A stretch of 64,000 nucleotides of DNA from DASSJM01 sp036280655 (GCA_036280655.1 DASUQI010000041.1:1-64000), one strand, 5' to 3'. Counted from the first letter of the stretch, positions 26,095 to 35,267 are shown. Numbers and translations: made by a program. Notes: a model not told the origin generated them from the sequence alone.

Positions 26095-27072
26095 TCAGGA
26101 GGGCACGTATCCACGTTCCTTGTCGACGACGTTCCGCAGCGGCTTGCCGGTGAGGTAGCGCTCGAGGTTCCCGACGAACAGCTCGACGGCCGACTCGCGC
26201 CACCCGGCGAAGTCGCCCGCCAGGTGCGGCGACACGACGACGTTCGGCATCGCCCAGAGCGGGCTGTCCGCCGGGAGCGGCTCCTCCTCGAACACGTCGA
26301 GCGCGGCGCCGCCGATCTGCCCCTGCTCGAGCGCGCGAACGAGGGCGCCCTCGTCGACGGTGCTCCCCCGCCCGACGTTGACGAAGCGCGCGCCCGGGCT
26401 CATCGCCGCGAACACCTCGTCGCCGAACACGTGCCGGGTCTCGGCCGTCGCCGGGAGCGCGTTCACCACGTAGTCGGCCCAGCCGGCCGTCTCGGCGAGA
26501 TCCTCGGCCGCGAACACACGCCCGAACTCGTCGTCGCGCGGCCGGGCCGTCCGCCCCACCCCACGCACCTGCATCCTCAGCGCCGCACAGCTCCGGGCGA
26601 TCGCGCGGCCGATCGGGCCGGTCCCGGCGACGAGCACGCGCTTGTGCTCGAGGCGCTCTGTCTCCCGGTGCCGCCACTCGCGTTGCCGCTGCGCCTCCAG
26701 GACGCCGGCCAGCCCCTTGGAGAAGAGCAGGATGACGCCGACGACGTACTCGGCGATCGCCTCGTCGAACACGCCGCGTGCGTTCGTCACGACCACGTGG
26801 CTCCCGACGAGCTCGGGGAACAGCAGCGCGTCGACGCCGGCGGAGGCGGATTGGATCCACCGGAGGTCGCCGGCGTGCTCCCAGGCCTCGGACAGCATCG
26901 CGCCGCGGGGCCGCCACGCGAAGACCACGTCCGAGCCCGGAAGCGCCGCCGCGAGCGCCGCGACCTCGTCCGCGAACGCGAGGTCGACGGCGTCGGCGAT
27001 CACGCCGATGCCGGGAGGCGGGTCGTCGAGCGTGGCGCCCATCACCACCACGCGAGCGGCGGCGGGACTCAC
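26095..27072 (-). CDS. D-isomer-specific 2-hydroxyacid dehydrogenase
   Basis: A 325-residue NAD(P)-dependent enzyme reducing a 2-keto acid or acting in reverse. The Rossmann motif is VLVAGTGPIGRAIA. Catalytic residues of the family are visible as Arg in NVGRGSTVDE, Glu in DVFEEEPLP and His in VVSPHLAGDF. The substrate is unassigned; the short N-terminal domain resembles GhrA-like glyoxylate/hydroxypyruvate reductases. The GTG at 27072 overlaps the DUF2203 stop (GTGA), so this start is preferred over the in-frame start at 27147, which would lie inside DUF2203. Confidence 0.88.
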   Translation of the reverse strand: MSPAAARVVVMGATLDDPPPGIGVIADAVDLAFADEVAALAAALPGSDVVFAWRPRGAMLSEAWEHAGDLRWIQSASAGVDALLFPELVGSHVVVTNARGVFDEAIAEYVVGVILLFSKGLAGVLEAQRQREWRHRETERLEHKRVLVAGTGPIGRAIARSCAALRMQVRGVGRTARPRDDEFGRVFAAEDLAETAGWADYVVNALPATAETRHVFGDEVFAAMSPGARFVNVGRGSTVDEGALVRALEQGQIGGAALDVFEEEPLPADSPLWAMPNVVVSPHLAGDFAGWRESAVELFVGNLERYLTGKPLRNVVDKERGYVPS

Positions 27073-27443
27073 AGCGGCCGGCGTCCGGCGAAGCCGGTGT
27101 CGAGCGGATGCCAGTGGCCGATGCGGTCCTCGCCGAGCCGCCAGCACAGGTACACGCGCTCGCCCTCGCGTTCGGCCGGGAAGTCGACGAGCCCCGTCTC
27201 CGGATCGCGGAGGAGGATCCCCTCCGTCGCGAGACGCTCGATCTCGCTCCGGAGCGTGGCGGTCGCATCCCAGTACTCGCCACCGGCGTGGGCGCCGCCG
27301 CCGTCCTCCACGACCCTTTCCCGGACGAGCTCGGCCGCGCGGAGCATCGCCTGGCGGGCACCTCGGATCCGCTCGAGCCGATCGCGGAGCTCCGGCAGCA
27401 TCGCGTCCGCCTCCTCCACCGTGTAGCTCCGCTCGTCGACCAT
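27069..27443 (-). CDS. DUF2203 family protein
   Basis: A 124-residue protein of unknown function. The N-terminus is YTVEEADAMLPELRDRL with heptad-like spacing, probably a helical hairpin. The C-terminal half has the family signature LRDPETGLVDFPA...VYLCWRLGE...IGHWHPLDTGFAGR. The ATG at 27443 overlaps the HAD gene stop by one base (TGATG), and its own stop overlaps the dehydrogenase GTG, so the three are translationally chained. Confidence 0.85.
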   Translation of the reverse strand: MVDERSYTVEEADAMLPELRDRLERIRGARQAMLRAAELVRERVVEDGGGAHAGGEYWDATATLRSEIERLATEGILLRDPETGLVDFPAEREGERVYLCWRLGEDRIGHWHPLDTGFAGRRPL

Positions 27444-28147
27444 CACGCGATCCCGAGGACGCCGGGGAGCTGGTCGAGCCGAGTGATCCGGGTCGCGCGC
27501 TCCTCCTGCTCGAATCGGCCCCGGCGATCGATCAGGACCGGGACCATCCCGACCGCGAGCGCCGGGCCGACGTCGAACTCCGGGTTGTCGCCAACGTAGA
27601 CCGAACGCTCCGGCGCGACGCCGGCGCGGGTCGTCGCCAGCTCGAAGATCCGCGGGTCCGGCTTCTCCACCCCCTCGACGCCGGAGATCACGCGCACGTC
27701 GAAGAGCCCGTGGACGCCGAGCTGCTCGAGGAGCCGCTCGAGCCACTCCTCGAAGTTCGAGATCACGCCGAGCACGAGCCCGGCGTCACGGAGTCGCTCG
27801 AGCACGTCCGGGACGTCGTCGAACAGCCGGTAGTTGGCGAGGTCGGTGAACTCGCCGTAGACGACGTCGATCAGCCCGTTCGCCTTCGGGATCTCGAGCT
27901 CGCGGAAGAAGATCGCGTACACCTCGTGCCAGAACTTCCTGCTGCGCTCCGGCGACGTCGTCCAGAGCTCGTTCGCCTGCGCGGCCGAGCGGAAGCGGTC
28001 GAACACCACGTGAGCACGTTCGCGCACTCGATCGGGCGACACGTTGAACCCCTCGCGGTTCAGGATCTCGGACAGCAGGTCGGGGAAGGAAGGATGCGGG
28101 TGGACCAGGGTCTCCCCAGCATCGAAGAACACCGCGGCGTAGCGCAC
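27443..28147 (-). CDS. HAD-superfamily hydrolase, subfamily IA
   Basis: A 234-residue phosphatase-like protein. Motif I is FFDAGETLV (nucleophile Asp followed by Gly where a second Asp is common), motif II VISNF, motif III Lys in EKPDPRIF, and motif IV VYVGDNPEFDV. The DAGxT form of motif I resembles HDHD3-type members, in which the general-acid Asp is absent, so the activity may be altered. The start is GTG at 28147. It heads the HAD–DUF2203–dehydrogenase run. Confidence 0.85.
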   Translation of the reverse strand: MRYAAVFFDAGETLVHPHPSFPDLLSEILNREGFNVSPDRVRERAHVVFDRFRSAAQANELWTTSPERSRKFWHEVYAIFFRELEIPKANGLIDVVYGEFTDLANYRLFDDVPDVLERLRDAGLVLGVISNFEEWLERLLEQLGVHGLFDVRVISGVEGVEKPDPRIFELATTRAGVAPERSVYVGDNPEFDVGPALAVGMVPVLIDRRGRFEQEERATRITRLDQLPGVLGIA

Positions 28148-28195
28148 GGGCTCAGGATATCGGGGGGCCTCGGCGACCTGCCCTCGACGGGCGGG

Positions 28196-28798
28196 TCAGA
28201 CGGCGGCGCGCGCGACCAGGTCGCCCCAGATCCGGTCGACCTGTCGCTCGAGGTCCTCGGGCGACCCCTCGTTGTCGAGCAGGATGTCGGCGACGGCCGC
28301 CTTGTCCTCGAGCGGCGCCTGCGCCTCCATCCGCGCCCGGATCTCCTCCTCGGACATCCCGCGGTCGCGCATCAGGCGTTCGACCTGCACCGGTTCGGGG
28401 ACCGCCATCACCACCAGCACCTCGAACGCGGAATGCATGCCCGTCTCGACGAGTAACGGGGCCGACAGGACGACGACGCGGTCGGAGTCCCGATACGCCT
28501 CCGATCCCTCGGCGAAGAGCCTGCGGACCTCGGGATGGACGATCGCCTCGAGGTCGCGACGCGCCGCGGGATCCGCGAACACCACGGCGGCGAGCGCCTC
28601 CCGGTCGAGCTCCCCGCCCGGGGCGAGCACGTCCGCGCCGAAACGCTCGACGACGGCTCGGTGCCCCTCGGTCCCCGGTGCGACGGCCTCCCGAGCGAGC
28701 ACATCGGCGTCGAACACGACCGCGCCGAGATCTCGGAGCATGCGGGCAGCGGTCGATTTCCCCGAGCCGATCCCGCCGGTGAGACCGACGAGCAGCAC
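28196..28798 (-). CDS. coaE: Dephospho-CoA kinase
   Basis: CoaE phosphorylates dephospho-CoA at the ribose 3'-OH, the last step of coenzyme A synthesis. The 200 residues match the family. The P-loop is GLTGGIGSGKST, with FDADVLAREA as the substrate motif and LSAPLLVETGM in the lid/CoA region. The start is GTG at 28798, 2 nt after the rpsA stop. The rpsA–coaE order is conserved in Actinomycetota. Confidence 0.95.
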   Translation of the reverse strand: MLLVGLTGGIGSGKSTAARMLRDLGAVVFDADVLAREAVAPGTEGHRAVVERFGADVLAPGGELDREALAAVVFADPAARRDLEAIVHPEVRRLFAEGSEAYRDSDRVVVLSAPLLVETGMHSAFEVLVVMAVPEPVQVERLMRDRGMSEEEIRARMEAQAPLEDKAAVADILLDNEGSPEDLERQVDRIWGDLVARAAV

Positions 28799-28800
28799 GG

Positions 28801-30237
28801 CTACTCGCTGCGGCCTTCGCGGCGCTTCAGGTCTTCGAGGATCGCCTCGAGCGAGATGTCCTCCTCGCTCTCGGCCTCGGTGGGCGCGTCAGCCGAGGCA
28901 TCGGCGGGAGCCGCTTCGGGCTCCTCGTCGGCGACCTCGTCCGTGCTCACTGCCGGTTCGGCCGCCGACGGGTCGCCCGCCTGCGGCTCCGCCTCGGCCT
29001 CGACCGGTGCGGCCTCCGATGCCGCGGGCGCCTCGGCTACCGGTGCCTCTTCCTGCGTCGAAGAGGGCGAAGCCGCGTCCGCCTCCGCCTGAGCAGGAGT
29101 GGCTTCGGCGGCCTCCTCTTCGATCTCGGTCGCCGGACGGGGCATCGCGCCGCCGACCTGTCGCATCGACAGGCTGATGCGCCGGCGTGGCACGTCCACC
29201 TCGATCACCTTCACGCGCACCTCGTCGCCCACCGTGAGGACGGACTCGGGCGACTCGACGTGCTGGTCCGAGATCTCGGAGATGTGCACGAGCCCCTCGA
29301 TGCCCGCCGCGACGCGGACGAACGCGCCGAACGGCACGAGCTTCGTGACCTGACCGTCGATGATCTCGCCGGCCGAATACTTCCGCTCGAACTCCTTCCA
29401 CGGGTCCTCCTGTGTGGCCTTGAGCGAGAGCGAGACGCGCTCGCGCTCGAGGTCGACGTCCAGCACCTCGACCTCGACCTCCTGGCCCACCTGGACGACC
29501 TCGCTCGGATGGTCGACGTGCTTCCACGAGAGCTCGGACACGTGCACGAGCCCGTCGACGCCTCCGAGGTCGACGAACGCGCCGAAGTTCACGATCGAGG
29601 ACACGGTGCCCTTTCGGCGCTCGCCCTTCTGCAGCGACTCCAGGAACTTCTTGCGGCCCTCGCTCTGCGACTCCTCGAGGAACGCCCGGCGCGAGAGCAC
29701 GACGTTGTTGCGGTTGCGGTCGAGCTCGATGATCTTGGCCTCGAGCTCCGTCCCGACGAACGGGTGGAGATCCCGAACCCGCCGGAGGTCGACCAGCGAG
29801 GCCGGCAGGAACCCCCGGAGCCCGATGTCCAGGATCAGCCCGCCCTTCACGACCTCGATCACGGGGCCCTTGATCGTCCCGCCCGACGTCATGACCTCCT
29901 CGATCCGGCCCCACGCGCGCTCGTACTGCGCCCGCTTCTTGGACAGGATCAGTCGGCCCTCCTTGTCCTCCTTCTGGAGCACGAGGGCCTCGACCTCGTC
30001 GCCGACCTTCACGACCTGGCTCGGATCGACGTCGTGGCGGATCGACAGCTCCTTGGTGGGGATGACCCCTTCGGACTTGTAGCCGATGTCCAGCAGCACC
30101 TCGTCGCGGTCGATCTTCACGACCGTGCCGAGGAGGATCTCTCCTTCGTTGAAGTCCTTGACCGAGGCCTCGATCGCCTCGTGCAGTTCCTCCGGGGTGT
30201 AGTCCCGGGTCTCGCTCGCCGTCTCGATCTGAACCAT
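28801..30237 (-). CDS. rpsA: 30S ribosomal protein S1
   Basis: A 478-residue S1 protein with four S1 (OB-fold) repeats at about 35-105, 122-188, 209-277 and 294-363; repeats 3 and 4 have the classic GAFVDLGGVDGLVH and GAFVRVAAGIEGLVH cores. The last ~110 residues are an acidic, Ala/Glu/Pro-rich tail. GGAGG sits only about 2 nt before the ATG at 30237, closer than an effective Shine-Dalgarno normally is. A good promoter lies 77-106 bp upstream (30314-30343). Confidence 0.96.
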   Translation of the reverse strand: MVQIETASETRDYTPEELHEAIEASVKDFNEGEILLGTVVKIDRDEVLLDIGYKSEGVIPTKELSIRHDVDPSQVVKVGDEVEALVLQKEDKEGRLILSKKRAQYERAWGRIEEVMTSGGTIKGPVIEVVKGGLILDIGLRGFLPASLVDLRRVRDLHPFVGTELEAKIIELDRNRNNVVLSRRAFLEESQSEGRKKFLESLQKGERRKGTVSSIVNFGAFVDLGGVDGLVHVSELSWKHVDHPSEVVQVGQEVEVEVLDVDLERERVSLSLKATQEDPWKEFERKYSAGEIIDGQVTKLVPFGAFVRVAAGIEGLVHISEISDQHVESPESVLTVGDEVRVKVIEVDVPRRRISLSMRQVGGAMPRPATEIEEEAAEATPAQAEADAASPSSTQEEAPVAEAPAASEAAPVEAEAEPQAGDPSAAEPAVSTDEVADEEPEAAPADASADAPTEAESEEDISLEAILEDLKRREGRSE

Positions 30238-30313
30238 CTCCTCCCGCGCACGAAGCGCGCACCGTCCGACCTGTGGGATTCGCCGGGGTGCAGGTACGCC
30301 TCGCGGCCCAGGG

Positions 30314-30343
30314 ATGGTAGGTGAGCAGCGGAAACGGCGTCAA
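30314..30343 (-). promoter_or_regulatory. Promoter of rpsA
   Basis: On the minus strand TTGACG (30343-30338), an 18-nt spacer, then TACCAT (30319-30314). This is a close match to the housekeeping sigma consensus and sits about 77 nt upstream of the rpsA start codon, leaving a leader of about 70 nt. Confidence 0.6.
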
Positions 30344-30358
30344 CGTCGCGGGACGAGC

Positions 30359-31564
30359 TCAGGGCCGGCGACGCGCCGCGTGGAGCCGCTGCGGAGCCGA
30401 GAACCCCTTGAGCTCGACGGGGCCGATCGCCGTGAACTCCACCTCCGGGAGCTCCACCGCCTCGACGACCTCCTGGCTCACGAGGAGCTCGCCGGGTCTC
30501 GCGTAGTCGGCGATCCGAGAAGCGAGGTTCACGGTGCGACCGAAGTAGTCGCCACCCCGGATCACGACCGGCCCGGCGCACACGCCGACGTGCGTGCTCG
30601 GAAGCCCCTCTCCCGCGACGTCGTCCATCATCTCGAGCGCGGCCCGCACCGCCGGCGCGGGCTCGCGGAAGAAGAACATCACGCCGTCGCCCAACCACCG
30701 GACGACCTTGCCGAGGTGGCGCTCGGCGCGCTGGCGGACGAGTGTCGACAATCGCGCCGCCAGCTCGGCCGCGGCCTCGTCGCCGCGCTCCTCGGTGAGT
30801 CGCGTGTAGCCCGTGAGGTCGAGGAAACACAGGGCCGGGGGCAGGTCGGACCGTGCCCGGAGCCCGGCCCGCTCGAGGGCGCTCTCGACGTCCTCGATGA
30901 AGTTCTCGTGCCAGGCGTGTTCCTGCTGCGCACGGTACACGGCGATGAGCGCCTGCTCCGTCAGCTCGTTCATCTCGTCGCCGAACCGGTTCGTGGCCTC
31001 GAGCATCTCGGCAACGCTCAGCCCAGACTCCAGCTCGGGGATCTGGACCTCCGTCCGCCACCACTCCGTCTCGGTCTCGGCGATGCGACCGAGGCTCTCG
31101 CCGTACACGCGCAGCCATCGCTCGATGACCGGCTGCCGGAACCCCTTCGAGAGCTGGAACTCGATCAGGGGAAGTATGCGGAGCTCGTCCTCCCGAACGA
31201 GATCGTCGGGACCGGGCTCCGACGACCCGATCGCCTCGCGCACCACCTTGAGGAGCTCGAGCGGGACATGATGGCGCTCGCTCGCCTCGCGGAACGTGGT
31301 CCGGCTCACGAGCGTGAACCGTTCGTATACCGGGAGGTCGAACGTCGACAGCGAGACCTCCCCCCGCTCGAGCACCTTGGCCATCGAGTCGAGGGGGATG
31401 CCGGCGCGCTCGAGGTCGTCCAAGAGCCGCGCCCGGTACACGTCGCCTCTCGAGAACGTCCCGTCGCCGCCCGGATGCAGGATGTCGAGGTCGACGAGCC
31501 GGTCGATCCACTCGGGATCGACCCCCGCCCGGTCGGCCAGCTCGGTCCTGCTCACCCGGCTCAC
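30359..31564 (-). CDS. Class III nucleotide cyclase with MerR-like N-terminal domain
   Basis: A 401-residue predicted adenylate/guanylate cyclase. Residues 1-70 resemble a MerR-type winged helix (RTELADRAGVDPEWIDRLVD...SRGDVYRARLLDDLERAGI). A helical region of about 170 residues follows. The C-terminal catalytic domain (about 243-395) keeps both metal aspartates (D249 in CFLDLTGYT, D293 in WLGDGVMF), K286, and the transition-state residues N346 and R350 in GRTVNLASR, so it looks active. No TM segment: cytoplasmic. The start is GTG 31564, 40 nt after polA; no better start lies upstream in frame before the polA end. The layout recalls soluble pH- or metabolite-sensing actinobacterial cyclases. 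Confidence 0.85.
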   Translation of the reverse strand: MSRVSRTELADRAGVDPEWIDRLVDLDILHPGGDGTFSRGDVYRARLLDDLERAGIPLDSMAKVLERGEVSLSTFDLPVYERFTLVSRTTFREASERHHVPLELLKVVREAIGSSEPGPDDLVREDELRILPLIEFQLSKGFRQPVIERWLRVYGESLGRIAETETEWWRTEVQIPELESGLSVAEMLEATNRFGDEMNELTEQALIAVYRAQQEHAWHENFIEDVESALERAGLRARSDLPPALCFLDLTGYTRLTEERGDEAAAELAARLSTLVRQRAERHLGKVVRWLGDGVMFFFREPAPAVRAALEMMDDVAGEGLPSTHVGVCAGPVVIRGGDYFGRTVNLASRIADYARPGELLVSQEVVEAVELPEVEFTAIGPVELKGFSAPQRLHAARRRP

Positions 31565-31604
31565 GGCGTCCGGTCCCACCGATCGTCGAGGTCGGCCATC
31601 GCGG

Positions 31605-34247
31605 CTAGTGCGCGGGGGCCGCCTCGGCCCAGTTCGCCCCCCAGCCGACGTCGGCGCGGAGCGGGACCTCGAGGTCGTACGCGGCCTCCATCTCCCGCTT
31701 GACGAGCTCCGCCGCCTCCCCGACCCGGTCCGTCGCGACCTCGAACACGAGCTCGTCGTGGACGGTGAGCAGCATCCGGCACTCGAGGTCGGATCCGCGC
31801 AGGCCCGCGTCAACACGGATCATGCCGAGCTTGAACACATCGGCGGCGCTGCCCTGGATCGGCGCGTTGAGGGCCATCCTGCGCCCCATGTCCCGAACGC
31901 GCGGGTTCGCCGCTTGGAGCTCGGGGATGTAGCGACGGCGACCCAGGATCGTCTCGGTGAATCCCTCGGCGGCCGCCCTCGCCACCTGGCGATCGAGGTA
32001 CTCGCGGATCGCCGGGAAGCTCGCGAAGTAGGCGTCGATGAACTCCTGCGCCTCGTCCGGCGTGATCTCCAGACGCGAGGCGAGCCCCCACGCGTTCATC
32101 CCGTACGCGATGCCGAAGTTGATCGCCTTCGCCCGGCTCCGCGTCGCCGGGTCGACCTGGTCCTCGGGGAGACCGAACACCTTGGCCGAGGTGGCCGTGT
32201 GGATGTCGGTCCCCGACTCGAACGCCGACCGGAGCCCCTCGTCCCCCGACAGGTGCGCGAGGATCCGAAGCTCGATCTGCGAGTAGTCCGCCACGAGCAG
32301 CGCCTGATCCTTCGACCCCGGGACGAACGCGCGGCGGATCTGCCGGCCGAGCTCGCCCCGGATCGGGATGTTCTGCAGGTTGGGGTTCGTCGAGGACAGG
32401 CGCCCGGTGGCCGCCCCCGTCTGGTTGAACGTGGTGTGCACCCGCCCGTCGCGCGGGTCGACCTGCCTGGGCAGCGCCTCGAGGTACGTGGAGTTCAGCT
32501 TGTCGAGCTCGCGCCAGGACAGGATCGCGTCGACGATCGGGTGGGCGTCGCGGAGCTTCTCGAGGACGCTGGCGTCGGTGGACAGCTGGCCCTTCGGCGT
32601 GCGCTTGCTCGGTGATAGGCCGAGCTTCTCGTACAGGATCGCCCGGAGCTGCGGGGGCGAGTTCAGGTTGAACTCCTCGCCCGCGAGCTCGTAGATCCGG
32701 GCGGTCAGCGTGGCCATCTCGTCCCGCACGCCCTCGGCCATCCCGTTCAGATACTCGACGTCGAGCGCGACGCCGTTCGCCTGCATGCGCGCGAGCACGG
32801 ACGACAGCGGCAGTTCCACCTCGTCCAGGAGGCGTCGGAGGCCCGCCTTGCCGACCCGCTCGTCCAGGAGAGGCGCGAGCAGCGCCACGGCCGCCGACTC
32901 GGCGGCGGTCGTCCGCCACGTCGAGCCGAACAGCTGGCCCTCGGCCTCCTCCGGCTCGGAGCCGACCACGTCCGCCCCGAGGTACTGCTCGCTGAGCGCC
33001 CCGAGCTCGAAGCTCGCCGCGGCGGGGTCGAGCAGGTACGCCGCGAGCATCGTGTCCGTTGCCAGTCCGTGGAGCTCCAGGCCCTCGGCCACCACCGCCG
33101 TCTCGACGTCCTTGGCGTCGTGGGTCCACTTGGGGACGTCCGGGTCGGCGAGCGCCCCCGCCAGCGGCGACAGGTCCGAGAGCGGAGCGTACGCGGCTTG
33201 GCCGCCGCCGAGCGACACCGCGACGCCGCGGACCCGACGCTCGTCCAGGTCGAGCCGGACCGCCTTCGGCCCGTCGGAGGAGAGCAGCGCGCCGACCTCG
33301 CCGGGATCGGTCTCGCGCAGGTCGAGGTCGGCGACCTCGAGGGCGGGCTTCGCGCTCCGGCCCACCTCCTCGAGCCGTTCGAACAGGGTCCGGAACTCGA
33401 GCGACGTGAACAGCCGTCGCACGGCCTCGACGTCCCAATCCCCCACGACGGCGTCGTCGGGTTCGATCGGGACGTCGACGTCGGTATTCAGCTCGGCGAG
33501 CTCCTTGTTCAACGCGAGCTGCTCGCCCGCCGCCTCGATCGACTCCTTGAGCTTGCCCTTCAGCTCGTCGGTCCGACCCATGAGCTCCTCGACCGACCCG
33601 AAGTCCTGGACGAGCTTCGTCGCCGTCTTCTCCCCCACCCCCGGCACCCCGGGGATGTTGTCCGACGCGTCGCCCTTGAGCGCGACGTAGTCGAGGTACT
33701 TCTCGGGTGGGAGGCCGAAGCGTTCCGTGACCGCCTGGACGTCGTAGCGGCGGATGTCCGAGATGCCCTTGACGTTGAACATCACCGTGAGCCCGGGCCG
33801 GACGAGCTGGAAGAAGTCGCGGTCGGCGGTGACGACCACCACCTCGATCCCCTGGTCCAGGGCCCGGAGCGCGAGCGTGGCGATCGCGTCGTCCGCCTCG
33901 TGTCCCTCGATGCCGATCACCGGGATGCGGAGCGTCTCGAGCACCTCGATGATCAACCCGAGCTGCTGCCGAAACTCGTCCGGCGTCTCGGGCCGCCCGG
34001 CCTTGTACTCCGCATACTTCTCAAGTCGCGCGGTCGGCTTGCCCACGTCGAACGCCACCGCGATCAGGTCCGGCTGCTCCTCGGCAAGCAGCTTGATCAG
34101 CATCGAGGTGAAGCCGTAGACGGCGTTCGTCACCTGACCGGTCGTCGTCGCGAGCGAGGGCGGCAGCGCGAAGTACGCGCGGTACGACAGGCTGTGGCCG
34201 TCGAGGAGGAACAACCGCCTGGACGTGTCGGCGGCATCGGGGGTCAC
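31605..34247 (-). CDS. polA: DNA polymerase I
   Basis: PolA fills gaps in repair and removes RNA primers. Its 880 residues contain a 5' nuclease domain (1 to about 290; LLDGHSLSYRAYFA, GDASDNIPGVPGVGEKTA), a degenerate 3'-5' exonuclease-like domain (about 300-470), and the polymerase domain with motif A DYSQIELR, motif B around RSRAKAINFGIAYG, and motif C VHDELVFEV. In the exonuclease-like domain the DxE pair and the later catalytic Asp are not recognisable, so proofreading is probably absent, as in Taq-type enzymes. The start is GTG 34247. It is divergent from the FTR1 permease. Confidence 0.96.
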   Translation of the reverse strand: MTPDAADTSRRLFLLDGHSLSYRAYFALPPSLATTTGQVTNAVYGFTSMLIKLLAEEQPDLIAVAFDVGKPTARLEKYAEYKAGRPETPDEFRQQLGLIIEVLETLRIPVIGIEGHEADDAIATLALRALDQGIEVVVVTADRDFFQLVRPGLTVMFNVKGISDIRRYDVQAVTERFGLPPEKYLDYVALKGDASDNIPGVPGVGEKTATKLVQDFGSVEELMGRTDELKGKLKESIEAAGEQLALNKELAELNTDVDVPIEPDDAVVGDWDVEAVRRLFTSLEFRTLFERLEEVGRSAKPALEVADLDLRETDPGEVGALLSSDGPKAVRLDLDERRVRGVAVSLGGGQAAYAPLSDLSPLAGALADPDVPKWTHDAKDVETAVVAEGLELHGLATDTMLAAYLLDPAAASFELGALSEQYLGADVVGSEPEEAEGQLFGSTWRTTAAESAAVALLAPLLDERVGKAGLRRLLDEVELPLSSVLARMQANGVALDVEYLNGMAEGVRDEMATLTARIYELAGEEFNLNSPPQLRAILYEKLGLSPSKRTPKGQLSTDASVLEKLRDAHPIVDAILSWRELDKLNSTYLEALPRQVDPRDGRVHTTFNQTGAATGRLSSTNPNLQNIPIRGELGRQIRRAFVPGSKDQALLVADYSQIELRILAHLSGDEGLRSAFESGTDIHTATSAKVFGLPEDQVDPATRSRAKAINFGIAYGMNAWGLASRLEITPDEAQEFIDAYFASFPAIREYLDRQVARAAAEGFTETILGRRRYIPELQAANPRVRDMGRRMALNAPIQGSAADVFKLGMIRVDAGLRGSDLECRMLLTVHDELVFEVATDRVGEAAELVKREMEAAYDLEVPLRADVGWGANWAEAAPAH

Positions 34248-34288
34248 GCGGGCATCCTAGCGCGGGGCGCGGACGCCCCCGACGGTCA

Positions 34289-34300
34289 TTCGGTACCGAA
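34289..34300. promoter_or_regulatory. Perfect 12-bp palindrome, candidate operator for the FTR1 gene
   Basis: TTCGGTACCGAA is a perfect palindrome ending 5 nt upstream of the -35 box of the FTR1 promoter and about 45 bp upstream of the divergent polA start. It does not match the IdeR/DtxR 19-bp consensus. The regulator is unknown. Confidence 0.4.
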
Positions 34301-34305
34301 CGACC

Positions 34306-34335
34306 TTGACCCGAATCCGATGCCCTGGGTAGGAT
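34306..34335 (+). promoter_or_regulatory. Promoter of the FTR1 permease gene
   Basis: TTGACC (34306-34311), an 18-nt spacer, then TAGGAT (34330-34335), about 77 nt upstream of the start codon. The nearby palindrome suggests regulated expression. Confidence 0.55.
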
Positions 34336-34412
34336 TCGCAAGGCCGGGCTTGAAGCCGCCCGGCGCGCGGACAGGGTTCGCGCCGGACCGTTCCGGAAAC
34401 GAGGGGCTGCGG

Positions 34413-35267
34413 ATGGGTGCCACGTTCGTGATCGCGCTTCGTGAGGGCATCGAGGCGGCGCTCATCGTCTCGATCTTGCTCGCGTACCTCAACCAGCTCG
34501 GTCGGCAGGACCGGGCGAAGGTGATCTGGTGGGGCACCGGGCTCGCGATCGTGATCTCGGCCGTGGTGGGCATCACGATCTTCGCGGTCGGAGCCGAGTT
34601 CGAGGGAACGGCCGAGCAGGTCTTCGAAGGGGTCGTCACACTGCTCGCGGTCGGCGTGCTGACCTGGATGATCTTCTGGATGCGCCGCCAGGGCGCCCGC
34701 ATCAAGTCCGAGCTCGAGGACAAGGTGGACTCCGCACTCGTCACGGGGGCCACCGCGCTCGCCGCGATCGCCTTCTTCGCGGTCCTCCGCGAGGGCATCG
34801 AGACCGCGTTGTTCCTGTTCGCCGCGGCCGAGGGCACCGCGGCGGAGTCCGGGGGGGTCGGCGCGCAGATCCTCGGCGCCGTGCTCGGGTTGGCGGTGGC
34901 GATCACACTCGGCGTGCTGCTGTACCGGCGGGCGATCCGGATCAACCTCCGCACGTTCTTCAAGTTCACCGGCGTGTTGATCATCATCATCGCGGCGGGG
35001 CTGTTCGCGTACGGCGTCCACGAGCTGCAGGAGGCGGGGTGGTTCCCGTTCCTCGAGGGTACGGCGTTCGACGTCAGCTCGACGCTCCCGGACGACAGTG
35101 GGATCGGCGCGATCTTCCGCGGCCTGCTCGGATACAACGCGGATCCGACGTGGCTCGAGGTCGTCGCGTGGCTCGGCTACCTGGTGGTCATCGGCGCGCT
35201 CTACCTGCGCCCCGTCTCGTCGATCGCACGGCGTCCGGTGACGGCCGATCAGGGAACCGCGTCGTAA
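34413..35267 (+). CDS. FTR1-family high-affinity iron permease
   Basis: A 284-residue seven-helix permease of the EfeU/FTR1 group, which imports iron after oxidation or oxidised-iron capture. Both REGxE iron-binding motifs are intact: R10-E14 (REGIE) in TM1 and R126-E130 (REGIE) in TM4. The ATG at 34413 is preceded by GAGGGG 6 nt upstream; in-frame extensions upstream are antisense to polA. No EfeO, EfeB or P19 gene is next to it, but a membrane-anchored cupredoxin gene converges from the other side of a 374-bp gap. Substrate assignment as iron is from the family. Confidence 0.9.
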   Translation: MGATFVIALREGIEAALIVSILLAYLNQLGRQDRAKVIWWGTGLAIVISAVVGITIFAVGAEFEGTAEQVFEGVVTLLAVGVLTWMIFWMRRQGARIKSELEDKVDSALVTGATALAAIAFFAVLREGIETALFLFAAAEGTAAESGGVGAQILGAVLGLAVAITLGVLLYRRAIRINLRTFFKFTGVLIIIIAAGLFAYGVHELQEAGWFPFLEGTAFDVSSTLPDDSGIGAIFRGLLGYNADPTWLEVVAWLGYLVVIGALYLRPVSSIARRPVTADQGTAS

